A stretch of DNA of 64,000 nt from positions 1 through 64,000 of the forward strand of contig JBGCGF010000080.1 in the NCBI GenBank assembly GCA_045110575.1. Direction: 5' to 3'. The notes under the pieces were generated by a model, which was given only the letters and a program-made list of their open reading frames with translations, was not told the origin of the DNA and searched no databases. Below, piece by piece: positions 43,831-54,064 of the stretch (the first letter of the stretch is position 1; the number at the start of each line of letters is the position of its first letter). A program made the position numbers and the translations under genes. The DNA comes from CALDTK01 sp045110575 (GTDB taxonomy: Bacteria > Bacteroidota > Bacteroidia > Chitinophagales > Saprospiraceae).

Positions 43831-45996
43831 TCAATCAAAAATCCACCCTACCGTTACCGACATAGTGCCTACTGGAAGCAAAGGCTCATCAAACGGCATA
43901 TCGTTACTAGTTACCGTCAGCGCTTCATCGCTTACAGGTAAGTATTTGTCCTTTCGAAAGACTTGACTAGTTTCTTTAAACCAGACGCCTTGGCGCTGAG
44001 AAAGGCCATGGTGATAAGTCGCCCGAACAAACAGCTCACGGCCACGACGCTCTTCTACACTTAGCTCAGCTGACAGGCTTAGGCCATGCTGCTGCCCGCC
44101 ATAACTGAGTCGAATTTCATCTCCTTTGAATCCTTTGTTTCCAATCTCGGTTGGGCTTCCCGCGACACTGGCATTTCCAAGATTACGGAAGTAACGAAGC
44201 CAATTGTACTGAGCGACACCCCGCAGGATAATAGGACGGTGTCGTGGACGAAGGTTCGCTTGAAGTCCAGCACCAATCGCACGATCTCTGTAGATGTTTT
44301 TACCAAAATCAAAGGCCGAACTGTATCGCAAGAAGGCATTTCGATGAAAGACCATATCGAGATCCCACCGAACGATCGCTTCATATGAACTACCCCCAAT
44401 GTCTTTCTCTACGAAAAGGGTCGGGCTAGTTGGCTCGCCACCAAATGCGGCAGTTAGCGGTCCAGGATCGCTAGGCAAATGGTGCCCTCCGAAACTGACC
44501 GATCCTCGCCAATGCAATTGATTATCACGATCAGAGTCAATTTCAAATCCGTCTATTGAGCTCTCTTCAGCGAGTTCTTCGCCTACAGTAATGCTGTCTT
44601 GCACTAAAGCATTTGCAGCTTTTTCAGCAGCTGCAGCAAGAGCAACCGCAGTGAGTGAGTCGCGTACCTGCTGCAATGAATCTTGATAAGCTTGCCCAAA
44701 GACTGCTTGTGACGTGCGCATGATCTCAAACTGCTCCATTCCCTCGGCTAAGCCTTCACGCATCGGAACGACGTTATAGGCCCGCCAAAAATCTTCGGCA
44801 TAGCGACCGGTAAAATTCACAAACTGATCGTTGCGATCGACACGCTCTAAGTATGGAATCTGATTGGCTGTTCCATCAACGAGTTTGGTCGTTTTGACCT
44901 CATTGATGTAGCGTGCTCCACCACGACGCATTCCCTCTCTGAGCGCATCACTGAAATACCAACGATCACCAGACTTGCGGTAATTGACCGTGTAGGTGTT
45001 GCCGCGCCAAGTACCACTGTAGAGCGGGTAGTCGTTCGATCGTCTAAGTCCATCTTTTGTAACCGAGAACTCTGCACGAATGAATGCATAGCTGTCTTTT
45101 TCGATGAAAATCCTTCCCTTCAAACGCGCCTTAATCACTCCCGTATTCTCGACGGTGTTACCCGCTAAAAGGCCACCGGTAAGTCGCCCCAATAGGCTTT
45201 TACGCTTGCGACGTGTTGGGGCAGAAGGATCCGCTTTGGGATTCTTACTGAAGGCGATGATGTAGACGGACTTACCATCATAGGTCGTCATTCCCTCTAG
45301 GCTGTAGCGGTAGCTTGGAAAGAAGTCTTCGTCGATAAAGTCCTCTCGATTTTTAACGAAATCAAAGCGGTGAGCAGCCATGTGCCCAGAAGTAAATCCA
45401 GACCGAACCACTGAATCCAGCGGGTTGAGGAGGTTGATCTTCCTTCCTTGAATTACACCTACTTGTCCTTCTCGGGTATTACCGTACCCCGTCTTGTAAA
45501 CACTGAGCACGCCTTCTGCCAAGTAGCGATATCGAAGACTGTCGTCAGTGAGAGATTCTCGGTAAAAGGCTAGCGTATTCGACGGCTCACTTGAGTAATT
45601 CTTAGGAATCGCTGCTACAGCTCGACGGACAATGTTGACGACAGCCCTATCGTCCATGACTACGATCTCGGTCAAACCCGTGATCGAAGCAGCTAAGCGA
45701 ACAGTGGATCCTTTCTTAAAGTCTTTGAGCGGTATGCGATACGTGCTGTAACCGATACAGGAGACGCTAAAAGAAGCTGCCCCTAATCCACCAGGAACTT
45801 TAAGCTCGAAACGCCCATCGTAGCCGGTAGCGCTGCCGATCGCTTCCTGTGCGACACCAACATGGGCAAAAGCCACCGGCTCGCCAGACTTAGCGTCAAT
45901 GACTTGGCCGGTAATGAGTTCTTGACCACTCTGCGCAATTCCAGAGAGCGACAAGAGTAGGCCAATTGCGAATAGTGTAAAGTTTTTGTGTAGCAC
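43831..45996 (-). CDS. DUF5686 / CarboxypepD_reg-like outer-membrane protein
   Basis: 721 residues from a GTG start. A signal peptide (LFAIGLLLSLSGIAQ) and a CarboxypepD_reg-like domain (LITGQVIDAKSGEPVAFAHV, about 27-110) precede a DUF5686-type body (NPLDSVVRSGFTSGHMAAHRFDFVKNREDFID, YIIAFSKNPKAD, GRIFIEKDSYAFIRAEFSVT). A C-terminal beta-rich barrel-like part ends MSVTVGWIF. Probably outer-membrane; role unknown. No SusC/SusD pair is near. Confidence 0.8.
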   Translation of the reverse strand: MLHKNFTLFAIGLLLSLSGIAQSGQELITGQVIDAKSGEPVAFAHVGVAQEAIGSATGYDGRFELKVPGGLGAASFSVSCIGYSTYRIPLKDFKKGSTVRLAASITGLTEIVVMDDRAVVNIVRRAVAAIPKNYSSEPSNTLAFYRESLTDDSLRYRYLAEGVLSVYKTGYGNTREGQVGVIQGRKINLLNPLDSVVRSGFTSGHMAAHRFDFVKNREDFIDEDFFPSYRYSLEGMTTYDGKSVYIIAFSKNPKADPSAPTRRKRKSLLGRLTGGLLAGNTVENTGVIKARLKGRIFIEKDSYAFIRAEFSVTKDGLRRSNDYPLYSGTWRGNTYTVNYRKSGDRWYFSDALREGMRRGGARYINEVKTTKLVDGTANQIPYLERVDRNDQFVNFTGRYAEDFWRAYNVVPMREGLAEGMEQFEIMRTSQAVFGQAYQDSLQQVRDSLTAVALAAAAEKAANALVQDSITVGEELAEESSIDGFEIDSDRDNQLHWRGSVSFGGHHLPSDPGPLTAAFGGEPTSPTLFVEKDIGGSSYEAIVRWDLDMVFHRNAFLRYSSAFDFGKNIYRDRAIGAGLQANLRPRHRPIILRGVAQYNWLRYFRNLGNASVAGSPTEIGNKGFKGDEIRLSYGGQQHGLSLSAELSVEERRGRELFVRATYHHGLSQRQGVWFKETSQVFRKDKYLPVSDEALTVTSNDMPFDEPLLPVGTMSVTVGWIFD

Positions 45997-46146
45997 CGAG
46001 ACTGATTTAGAACGCTGACGATTGAGCGCTCGTTAAGTTACAGCCTAGGTCTACATAAAAGTAGTAGACATATACATCTGCTGCTGCGGCTCACTACCAT
46101 ACTTTAAAAGAACCACTTCTGATCTGGAAATAAACCAGAAAAGGAT

Positions 46147-46197
46147 TCGCCTTCTACTAAATTGATACTCATCAATTCAATAGAAGGCGAATCCTAA
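46147..46197 (-). terminator. Long hairpin terminator for the T9SS gene at 46241
   Basis: AGGATTCGCCTTCTA and its exact reverse complement (15-bp arms) enclose an inner 7-bp stem AATTGAT/ATCAATT. On the minus strand the outer stem is followed by TTTT. Confidence 0.75.
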
Positions 46198-46240
46198 AAG
46201 TGACGTTACAATAGTCCTCTTAATTGGTTAACAAGACCAA

Positions 46241-47338
46241 CTAGTCAATAACCAGAAGTCGTTGGCTAGTGCTCATCGTACCGTCTTGTACAGACAATGT
46301 GTACAGCCCTGCGGGGATAGAAGGGAGATCCAGTGAAACACCCGCTGATCCGGCCCACGTTGCGACTATTTTTCCTGAAGCATTTACCAATCGAATTGTA
46401 GCGCTTTCCGAAACTTCTCCAAGTTGGATAGCAGCCCCGGTAGCTACTGGGTTAGGTGACACTTGTAGTCCTTCAGTTACATCAGCACTGCTTGCCACTA
46501 CAATATCTGAATACGAGAAAGTCCCATCAAGATCAATCATTTTCAATCGGTAGTAACTGGTTTTAGCGGAAGCTAAAACAGAGAAACCGTACTGCGCAGG
46601 CTGCAATTCCTTACCGCTTGCCATCAGGTAGTCAAGCGTTGTAAAAGTCTCCCCATCGACAGACTGCTCAATAGCATACTTTTCAAAATTTAATTCTTGA
46701 GCTGCTTCCCAGCGGAGTTTATCGAATCCCCCTTTACGCTCTACAGAAAAACGGGTGAGATCTACGGGTAGTGGTGCTGCTCCAATATTAAAGCTTGTAG
46801 ACGCCGTTAATGTCGTAATGGCAGGTGTACATCCAGCTGTAGTCAACGTGTAGGTAATGTTCATCGTAAAAGGACCTAACGCCGCCACTGGAGCAAGTGG
46901 TGCAAGGTCATAGGTGACCGAACTCGCTCCAAACTCCTTATCTCCTACTGCACAATTAGCTGCACCTGTGCGCCAAGTCGCCCCACATTCTGCCTGCAAC
47001 ACTAAGGGCGCACTTTGGGTCTGGCTTAAAAAAGGAAACGAAGTCGGGGATACAGTGAATTCAAGAGTCGCTCCCGACACGTCACAGCCAGTTGCTTGAC
47101 TCGTAAATCCATATATATCATCAATCGATATTACGTCTGTTAGCGCAAACGTCCCTAACGAAGCGCCCGCCAGAGGAGTACCCGTGCCGGCACCTGTAGT
47201 ATAATTAGTGGTAGAAGCTACTCCACCTGCTGGTGTAACGGTAAAGTCGAGGCTGGTCAAAGTGATAGACGCAGACTGGGCAAACCCTTGAAGGGTAAAA
47301 GAGAGGAGGAGTAAAAAAACGGAGACTGATTTGAACAT
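46241..47338 (-). CDS. T9SS-secreted protein of unknown function
   Basis: 365 residues. The signal peptide ends LQGFAQS. A Cys-containing beta-sandwich region (about 25-185, ITLTSLDFTVTP, CDVSGATLEFTVSP) is followed by PLPVDLTRFSVERKGGFDKLRWEAAQELNFEKYAIEQSVDG, a fibronectin-like module often seen next to T9SS tails. The sorting domain is VSPNPVATGAAIQL ... TSQRLLVID. The N-terminal domain is not recognised. Confidence 0.8.
   Translation of the reverse strand: MFKSVSVFLLLLSFTLQGFAQSASITLTSLDFTVTPAGGVASTTNYTTGAGTGTPLAGASLGTFALTDVISIDDIYGFTSQATGCDVSGATLEFTVSPTSFPFLSQTQSAPLVLQAECGATWRTGAANCAVGDKEFGASSVTYDLAPLAPVAALGPFTMNITYTLTTAGCTPAITTLTASTSFNIGAAPLPVDLTRFSVERKGGFDKLRWEAAQELNFEKYAIEQSVDGETFTTLDYLMASGKELQPAQYGFSVLASAKTSYYRLKMIDLDGTFSYSDIVVASSADVTEGLQVSPNPVATGAAIQLGEVSESATIRLVNASGKIVATWAGSAGVSLDLPSIPAGLYTLSVQDGTMSTSQRLLVID
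46560..46573 (-). repeat. 14-mer repeat, one mismatch
   Basis: GTTTTAGCGGAAGC on the plus strand, in the T9SS gene at 46241. Confidence 0.5.
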
Positions 47339-47675
47339 ACTAGAGCTGATTTTGGAATGTGAGACTGAAATCAGAAGAGGCGAAAACTCAATTTTTCAAA
47401 AATGAATTCCACAACTTCTACTGACTTAACACAAACCTAGGTAGCTATTAATCGGTATGCTTAATTCTAAATCAAAAACAAGAAGAATACGTATTATAAA
47501 GTATAATTTCAAAAAACCTAACTACAAAGTGGTAGAGATAAATAACATAAATAGGGTGCAAAAAACGACCCGTCAGAAATAAAATCTTAGACTCGCTTAA
47601 TCGTTCAGCAAAAAACGACCAAATCCGAGGCGGTCAGCAGGTGCAAACCCCTACCACAAATCTTGTACTTAGTGC
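47339..47675. other. Intergenic region, AT-rich, with a 13-bp direct repeat
   Basis: No gene seen. GCAAAAAACGACC occurs at 47558-47570 and again at 47608-47620, exactly 50 bp apart. This spacing, about five helical turns, would suit a protein binding on one face of the DNA. It lies upstream of the T9SS gene and downstream of the DUF5723 gene, both on the minus strand. Confidence 0.55.
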
Positions 47676-49070
47676 TTAGAACTGGTAGCACTTTACGGCT
47701 TTCCGCTTCATCTTCTTTCCTTTCAAACGACTAGACTCTCCAAACCAAACCATTGGAAAGATCAGGTTAGCGCCAGCATTCACAGCAACACCATTGAGCT
47801 TATCCTGATCGACTAGATCAAGCACATTGTCAGCTGTTGCATACACTTGCAACGGGCCCAAAGCCATTACAAGACCGAGCCCTAAGCCCGAATGCTTTGG
47901 CCCGGCAAAGGAATAGCCGGCTAGCGCTTGTACATATTCTCCTGCGTTAACCTTCGCATTAAGCCCAATACTGTGCGCACCTCGAAGTGCATCCACATCA
48001 TATCCATACGACATGCCCACCTCGAAAGCCTCAGAAACTTGAGCGTTTGCGGTTCCTAATATGCTCGGCTTAAGTCCTCGCGTGTAGGCCTGTCCGTAGT
48101 CCTCTGGCGCCTGAGTGTCCGGAAAAGGTTCATCTATGATGAGCGAATCCAAGGAACTGCCTAGCTCCTCGAGATTGGCTGTCCCAGAGACGAGTTTAGG
48201 AAAACCAACCGACCTGAATTTCGCACCGAAACGAGCGTCATACACTCTTCGGCTCCAACGCATGAACCCTACATCGAGTAAGGAAACGCCAAACGACCAA
48301 GTATCGTCCAATTGATAATGCAGCCCTAGATCAACCCCAAGTCCCATGTTATTGGGCTTGGTCAACAAGTGCCGAATACCTAGCGTCGTATCAGACCCAA
48401 ATGCCGCCGGACCTGATGAACGAACACGTCCACGTGCTTCGACAAAAAAGGTATCGGAAGCTGTTAGGTTGCTTGTTTTTCCAAGTGCATCTGAAAACAA
48501 ACCATGTCCTTGTCCGCCGAGAATTTTTAAGCTTCCGCCAAAACTCAAGCCTTCATCCCGCATAGGCGTTTGGTACCTCAAGGCAACCTCAATGAAACTC
48601 GATGCTTCGGCATTGAGGTCAGAAACCTCTAGCTGTTTTCCTTGGAGATAACTGTCTCCGAAAAAGATGTAATTCGTAAATTCTTCAGGTATGGCCACTT
48701 TGAGATCGGCCCTCTGAGAAAGACCGACACTGAATCGACCTACTTCCGTCAGAATCGACACACCAAATAGATCAACCCGCGCATTGAGGTTGATTTTCTC
48801 TGTTTGTGTGTGAGAAAGCGTAATGGACTCTAGCTGAGGAACCACAGGCAAGTCAGGATCGAAATCACCGTAGTCAAAAATATTATTCCGATACCCTACG
48901 AATGCACTGCCTAGGGCTATCGAAACCTTGGCATCAAAAGGCTGAGCAGGATTTCGCTGCAATACCTGCTGCACCTCGTCGAGGTGAGGAAAGAGTACCG
49001 CGTTTTGTGCAAGCAAAACGTTGCCGGTCATGAACAGCAGGATAATGAGGAGAGGCTTGGATCGAATCAC
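47676..49070 (-). CDS. DUF5723-like outer-membrane beta-barrel protein
   Basis: 464 residues. Signal peptide MIRSKPLLIILLFMTGNVLLAQ. The body is a chain of amphipathic beta strands (VSIALGSAFVGYRNNIFDYG, KINLNARVDLFGVSI, SFIEVALRYQTPM, LGLGLVMALGPLQVYATADNVLD), typical of the DUF5723/PorP-like barrels of Bacteroidota. It is expected in the outer membrane; function unknown. Contains one 14-mer repeat, coding SFGGS. Confidence 0.78.
   Translation of the reverse strand: MIRSKPLLIILLFMTGNVLLAQNAVLFPHLDEVQQVLQRNPAQPFDAKVSIALGSAFVGYRNNIFDYGDFDPDLPVVPQLESITLSHTQTEKINLNARVDLFGVSILTEVGRFSVGLSQRADLKVAIPEEFTNYIFFGDSYLQGKQLEVSDLNAEASSFIEVALRYQTPMRDEGLSFGGSLKILGGQGHGLFSDALGKTSNLTASDTFFVEARGRVRSSGPAAFGSDTTLGIRHLLTKPNNMGLGVDLGLHYQLDDTWSFGVSLLDVGFMRWSRRVYDARFGAKFRSVGFPKLVSGTANLEELGSSLDSLIIDEPFPDTQAPEDYGQAYTRGLKPSILGTANAQVSEAFEVGMSYGYDVDALRGAHSIGLNAKVNAGEYVQALAGYSFAGPKHSGLGLGLVMALGPLQVYATADNVLDLVDQDKLNGVAVNAGANLIFPMVWFGESSRLKGKKMKRKAVKCYQF
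48531..48544 (+). repeat. 14-mer repeat, C variant
   Basis: In the DUF5723 gene, where the minus strand codes SFGGS. Confidence 0.9.
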
Positions 49071-49521
49071 GGAAATTAATTTATAACTATTAGTAGCTCA
49101 CACAGTATGATGTTAATATACCTCTGAACGCTGCACGGCTTCAACTTAAAAAACGGAAACTGTAGTATTCACTTCAAAATACGAACGAAACTTGCAAGCA
49201 GGAATACACTTAGACGCATCAGTCAAATCCTAACTCAAACGCATCTATCCTCCTTGTAAAAGGAACAATCCCATTCAAAAACCGGACTTACATTTTTCAA
49301 TACACGTGTGGCTGCTATTCAACGATCTTTACAAAGGTTTTAGCGAATCTTTAGATCAGTGTAAATGAGCGTCCAACTTAGGAACAGATCATTAAAAAAC
49401 AATTTGTTTACATTTACAAGGCCATTATCCACACTTCTTGCTAACAACTGCCGGTTTCTAGTGGACACTCACTTTCTCGATGCGCTGTCTGACCACGCTC
49501 ACAGCTCTACCTTTGTAGCAC
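49071..49521. other. Divergent intergenic region between the DUF5723 gene and dnaX
   Basis: No gene seen. TACCTTTG at 49508-49515, just before the dnaX ATG, fits the Bacteroidota -7 box TAnnTTTG, but no TTG is found at the expected -33 distance. If used, the dnaX mRNA would be almost leaderless. Confidence 0.45.
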
Positions 49522-51531
49522 ATGTCTGAATTCGTTGTATCCGCCCGCAAGTACCGCCCTGTCCGCTTTGATGAAGTGGTTGGTCAAGGACACGTATCCC
49601 AGACATTGAAAAATGCATTGCGGCAAAACAGACTGGCGCATGCCTTTTTGTTCTGCGGACCAAGAGGCGTAGGTAAGACGACCAATGCACGTATCCTCGC
49701 CAAGGTGCTCAACTGCCTTGCGGTAAGTGAAGACTTTGAGCCTTGTAATACTTGCGCCAACTGTGTAGCCTTCAATCAAAATGCGAGTTTCAATATTTTT
49801 GAGCTCGATGGTGCGTCCAATAACAAGGTCGACCACATGCATCAGCTCATGGAGCAGGTGCGCATTCCGCCGCAAAGCGGTCGTAAGAAAGTGTACATCA
49901 TTGATGAGGTTCACATGCTATCCGCATCGGCCTTCAATGCTTTCCTTAAGACACTAGAGGAGCCGCCAGATTACGCTGTCTTTATTCTTGCGACTACAGA
50001 AAAGCACAAGATCCTTCCAACGATCCTAAGTCGTTGCCAGGTCTATGACTTTCACAGGATTCGTCCTGCGGATACGGTTGCTCACCTCGAAGGCATCTGC
50101 AAGGAAGAAGGTCTCACCGCAGAACCTGAAGCGCTTCACCTCGTTGCTGAAAAAGCAGATGGCGCGCTACGTGATGCCCTTTCGATCTTCGATCGTTTGG
50201 TATCCTCTTCGCCTGATAATACACTCAGCTACAAGCACGCAGCCGAGCAACTCAACGTACTCGATCACAGCACGTTCTTCCAAGTGGTAGATGCACTTTT
50301 GCGTGAAGACGCAGCATCGCTCTATCTCCAGTTTGACAAAGTGCTCAACAATGGCTTTGAGCCAGAACCGTTCCTCGGTGGACTTGCCAAGCATCTGCGT
50401 CAACTCTTCGTCTGCAAGAGTCCGCAAACGCTCAAGTTGATTGAGGTGAGTGACGCACTACGCCAACGCTATGCAGAGCAAGCTGCCCTTTGTGGGATGA
50501 GCTTCCTCGTCAACGCGCTTAACCTTGCCGCAGAGTGTGACTTCCGTCTACGTCAGGCCGTAAACAAGCGTCTACACGTCGAACTCTACCTTGTAAAAAT
50601 GGCCTTTGCAAGCCGTACAGTAAATAGAGAGTTCGTCGCAACACCAGCAGACCAGGTAGCACCACTCGTTGCTGCTCCTGCTGTAGCCCAACAAGTAGCC
50701 CAACAAGTAGCCCAAGCTCCTCAAAAAAAAAGTAAAGCCGTAGCTGCACCTGTACCTGTACCTGTACCTGTACCTGTACCAGCTCAGCAAACAAGTGTTG
50801 CGCAGGAACAACAACCAGCGCAGCAGCAAACACAAGCAGCAGCTCAAGCTCCTGCCACAGTTAGCCAACCAGTGGCGCCACAACCTGCTCCCACTTTACA
50901 AGAGGCGCCTGTAGAATACACACCGCCGCATGTAGCTCCTGTAGCTCCTGTAGCTCCTGTAGCTCCTGTAGCTCCTGTAGCTCCTGTAGCTGAAACAACG
51001 CCAGCTCCACCTACCCAAACAGAACCTCCTGCGGCACAAACCGTAAAGATTTCATTGGCAGAGGCGAATAAGCTTAAACGCGACGCTCCTCCTAAAATAT
51101 CAGCCCTTCCATCCATCTCTTTTGATGAAGATGAAGACGACGACGATGTTGAGTTTATCACCCCGGAATCGTTAACGCTTCAGCAACTGCAAAGCATTTG
51201 GGACAAAGCTGGCTCCAAGCAATCGGACAGTCTGAAGTCCATGATGCGTAACGTAACGCTGAGCTATCAGAGCCCGCTCTTGAAGGTGCTCGTTGGCAGT
51301 AAGTATGCCCTCAATGCATTGAGAAATGATGCGACGGATATCCGTGACATCAAGTCTGAACTCAACTGTCCAGACCTCAACATTGTCATTGAGTTCGACC
51401 CTGCTATGGCCCCTAAGGAAGGACCTAAAAAGGAGATCGTTGGTCCTGCAGAACAGTACCAAACACTCATCAACATCAATCCAGCGATTGACATGTTTCG
51501 GCGGAGAATGAACCTGGAACTGGACGAATGA
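49522..51531 (+). CDS. dnaX: DNA polymerase III subunits gamma and tau
   Basis: 669 residues. The AAA+ clamp-loader ATPase has Walker A GPRGVGKT (46-53), the zinc cysteines C65, C75, C78 and C81, IIDEVHML and the sensor LATTEKHKI. Domain III ends near residue 375. A low-complexity Pro/Ala/Gln/Val linker (about 385-510) follows, then a tau-specific C-terminal part. Codons 401-404 contain A9 (50723-50731): gain of one A gives a stop after three Lys codons, and loss of one A gives a stop six codons after the linker Pro. A short gamma form of about 404-406 residues is thus likely. Confidence 0.95.
   Translation: MSEFVVSARKYRPVRFDEVVGQGHVSQTLKNALRQNRLAHAFLFCGPRGVGKTTNARILAKVLNCLAVSEDFEPCNTCANCVAFNQNASFNIFELDGASNNKVDHMHQLMEQVRIPPQSGRKKVYIIDEVHMLSASAFNAFLKTLEEPPDYAVFILATTEKHKILPTILSRCQVYDFHRIRPADTVAHLEGICKEEGLTAEPEALHLVAEKADGALRDALSIFDRLVSSSPDNTLSYKHAAEQLNVLDHSTFFQVVDALLREDAASLYLQFDKVLNNGFEPEPFLGGLAKHLRQLFVCKSPQTLKLIEVSDALRQRYAEQAALCGMSFLVNALNLAAECDFRLRQAVNKRLHVELYLVKMAFASRTVNREFVATPADQVAPLVAAPAVAQQVAQQVAQAPQKKSKAVAAPVPVPVPVPVPAQQTSVAQEQQPAQQQTQAAAQAPATVSQPVAPQPAPTLQEAPVEYTPPHVAPVAPVAPVAPVAPVAPVAETTPAPPTQTEPPAAQTVKISLAEANKLKRDAPPKISALPSISFDEDEDDDDVEFITPESLTLQQLQSIWDKAGSKQSDSLKSMMRNVTLSYQSPLLKVLVGSKYALNALRNDATDIRDIKSELNCPDLNIVIEFDPAMAPKEGPKKEIVGPAEQYQTLININPAIDMFRRRMNLELDE
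50683..50718 (+). repeat. Three 12-bp repeats in the dnaX linker
   Basis: GTAGCCCAACAA twice and a third ending AGCT, coding VAQQVAQQVAQA. It lies just before the A9 tract. Confidence 0.85.
50723..50731 (+). promoter_or_regulatory. A9 slippery tract in dnaX
   Basis: Nine A residues after C, holding the in-frame heptamer A AAA AAA. Transcript slippage by +1 or a -1 ribosomal shift leads to AAG then TAA; slippage by -1 leads to GTA AAG CCG TAG. Thermus dnaX uses an A9 tract and E. coli uses A AAA AAG to make gamma. Confidence 0.7.
50749..50778 (+). repeat. Hexanucleotide microsatellite in dnaX
   Basis: CCTGTA repeated five times, coding a run of Pro-Val. Confidence 0.95.
50932..50985 (+). repeat. 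9-bp minisatellite in dnaX
   Basis: GTAGCTCCT repeated six times without change, plus a partial seventh, coding VAP repeats in the flexible linker of tau. Copy changes keep the frame. Confidence 0.95.
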
Positions 51532-51946
51532 TCAACGGCGTAGCCGTTGATGGTATCTAGGATTTCGGACCGCTGCCCTGTTAGACCGTTTCACTGCTGG
51601 ACCGCTTCGCTACAAGACTGCCTTTGGGACGCACCAATCTGAACTCACTTTAGAACCGTCATTTCGACTGTAACAAGCTCAGCTTGTGAAACGGAGAAAT
51701 CTGTTGGCACCAGCCTTCCCAATCATTTGGGATAGCAATACTGCACGGATCTCTCCGCTACGCACAACCATTTATGAAGTCGCTCGCGCGATCGCAAATT
51801 GGTTGTGCTGCGGCCGAGATGACCAAGTCCGTTTCACATGCAGAGCTTGTGAAACGGAGAATTCTATCGGAGCAACTCATATCCCTATCAAACCGATAGT
51901 TTGATCAGAGGGGCCTTCCATTGCTCCGATTAAGACGACTATCGGT
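51532..51946. other. Intergenic region with repeated and inverted segments
   Basis: No gene seen. AGCTTGTGAAACGGAGAA occurs at 51681-51698 and 51844-51861, the first within GTCATTTCGACTGTAACAAG, a type of sequence common between genes in Bacteroidota. ATCGGAGCAA near 51866 pairs with TTGCTCCGAT near 51921. Confidence 0.5.
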
Positions 51947-53444
<1,498 letters not shown>

Positions 53445-53458
<14 letters not shown>

Positions 53459-53996
53459 ACTGTTCCCATTTTGTGGAGCCTGTCAGGTGCTTTCGTAGCC
53501 ACTGTTTAGCGCGGGTGAGTTGAGATCTTGAAGTTTCGGGGCTGATACTGAGTTTGTCTGCTATTTCCTTGTGGGTGTATTCATCCATGATGGAGAGCAT
53601 AAAAACTAATCGGTAACGGTCGGGCATTTCCTGCAAGAGCCGTTGAACTTCTTCCCGAGAGAGTTGCAAGCTTTCTAAGTAGCTGCTATCAATGGGATCT
53701 TCGGCAATTTCACCTTCTACGGTGAGGAATGCTTTTCGCTTTTGCCGGTGTTTCAAACAACAGTTGACAACTATGCGTCTCAACCAAAATTTGAAAGGCC
53801 CTTTTTCAGCGTCGTACTGTTTGATCTTGCTAAAAACGTTTGCATATGATTCTTGCATAGCGTCTTTACAATCCTCTTGACTTTCAAGGTACCTGCGTGC
53901 AATGCTAAAAGCGTAAGGGGCTGAACTTCGGTAAAGAAGCTCGTGACCTTTCGGCTTGCCTGCGAGGCAGAGTTGTATGACGTGAGGATCGATCAA
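53445..53996 (-). CDS. ECF-type RNA polymerase sigma factor
   Basis: 183 residues from a TTG start (MIDPHVIQLCLAG). Region 2: LLYRSSAPYAFSIARRYLESQEDCKDAMQESYANVF and FKFWLRRIVVNCCLKHRQ. Region 4: LLQEMPDRYRLVFMLSIMDEYTHKEIADKLSISPETSRSQLTRAKQWLRKHL. It is followed, with overlap, by the membrane/outer-membrane-type protein and preceded at 68 bases by the five-repeat lipoprotein, which may be its target or partner. Confidence 0.93.
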
Positions 53997-54064
53997 AAAG
54001 TCTGTAGGTTAAAATCCGCAGCGGAGACGAGCTCCGCTGCGGTAGTAAGTGGGGTTGTTAAAGT

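Noticed and set aside
50519..51161. Minus-strand frames with Gly-Ala-Thr repeats
   Set aside because: Mirror of the dnaX minisatellites; no start context or conservation.
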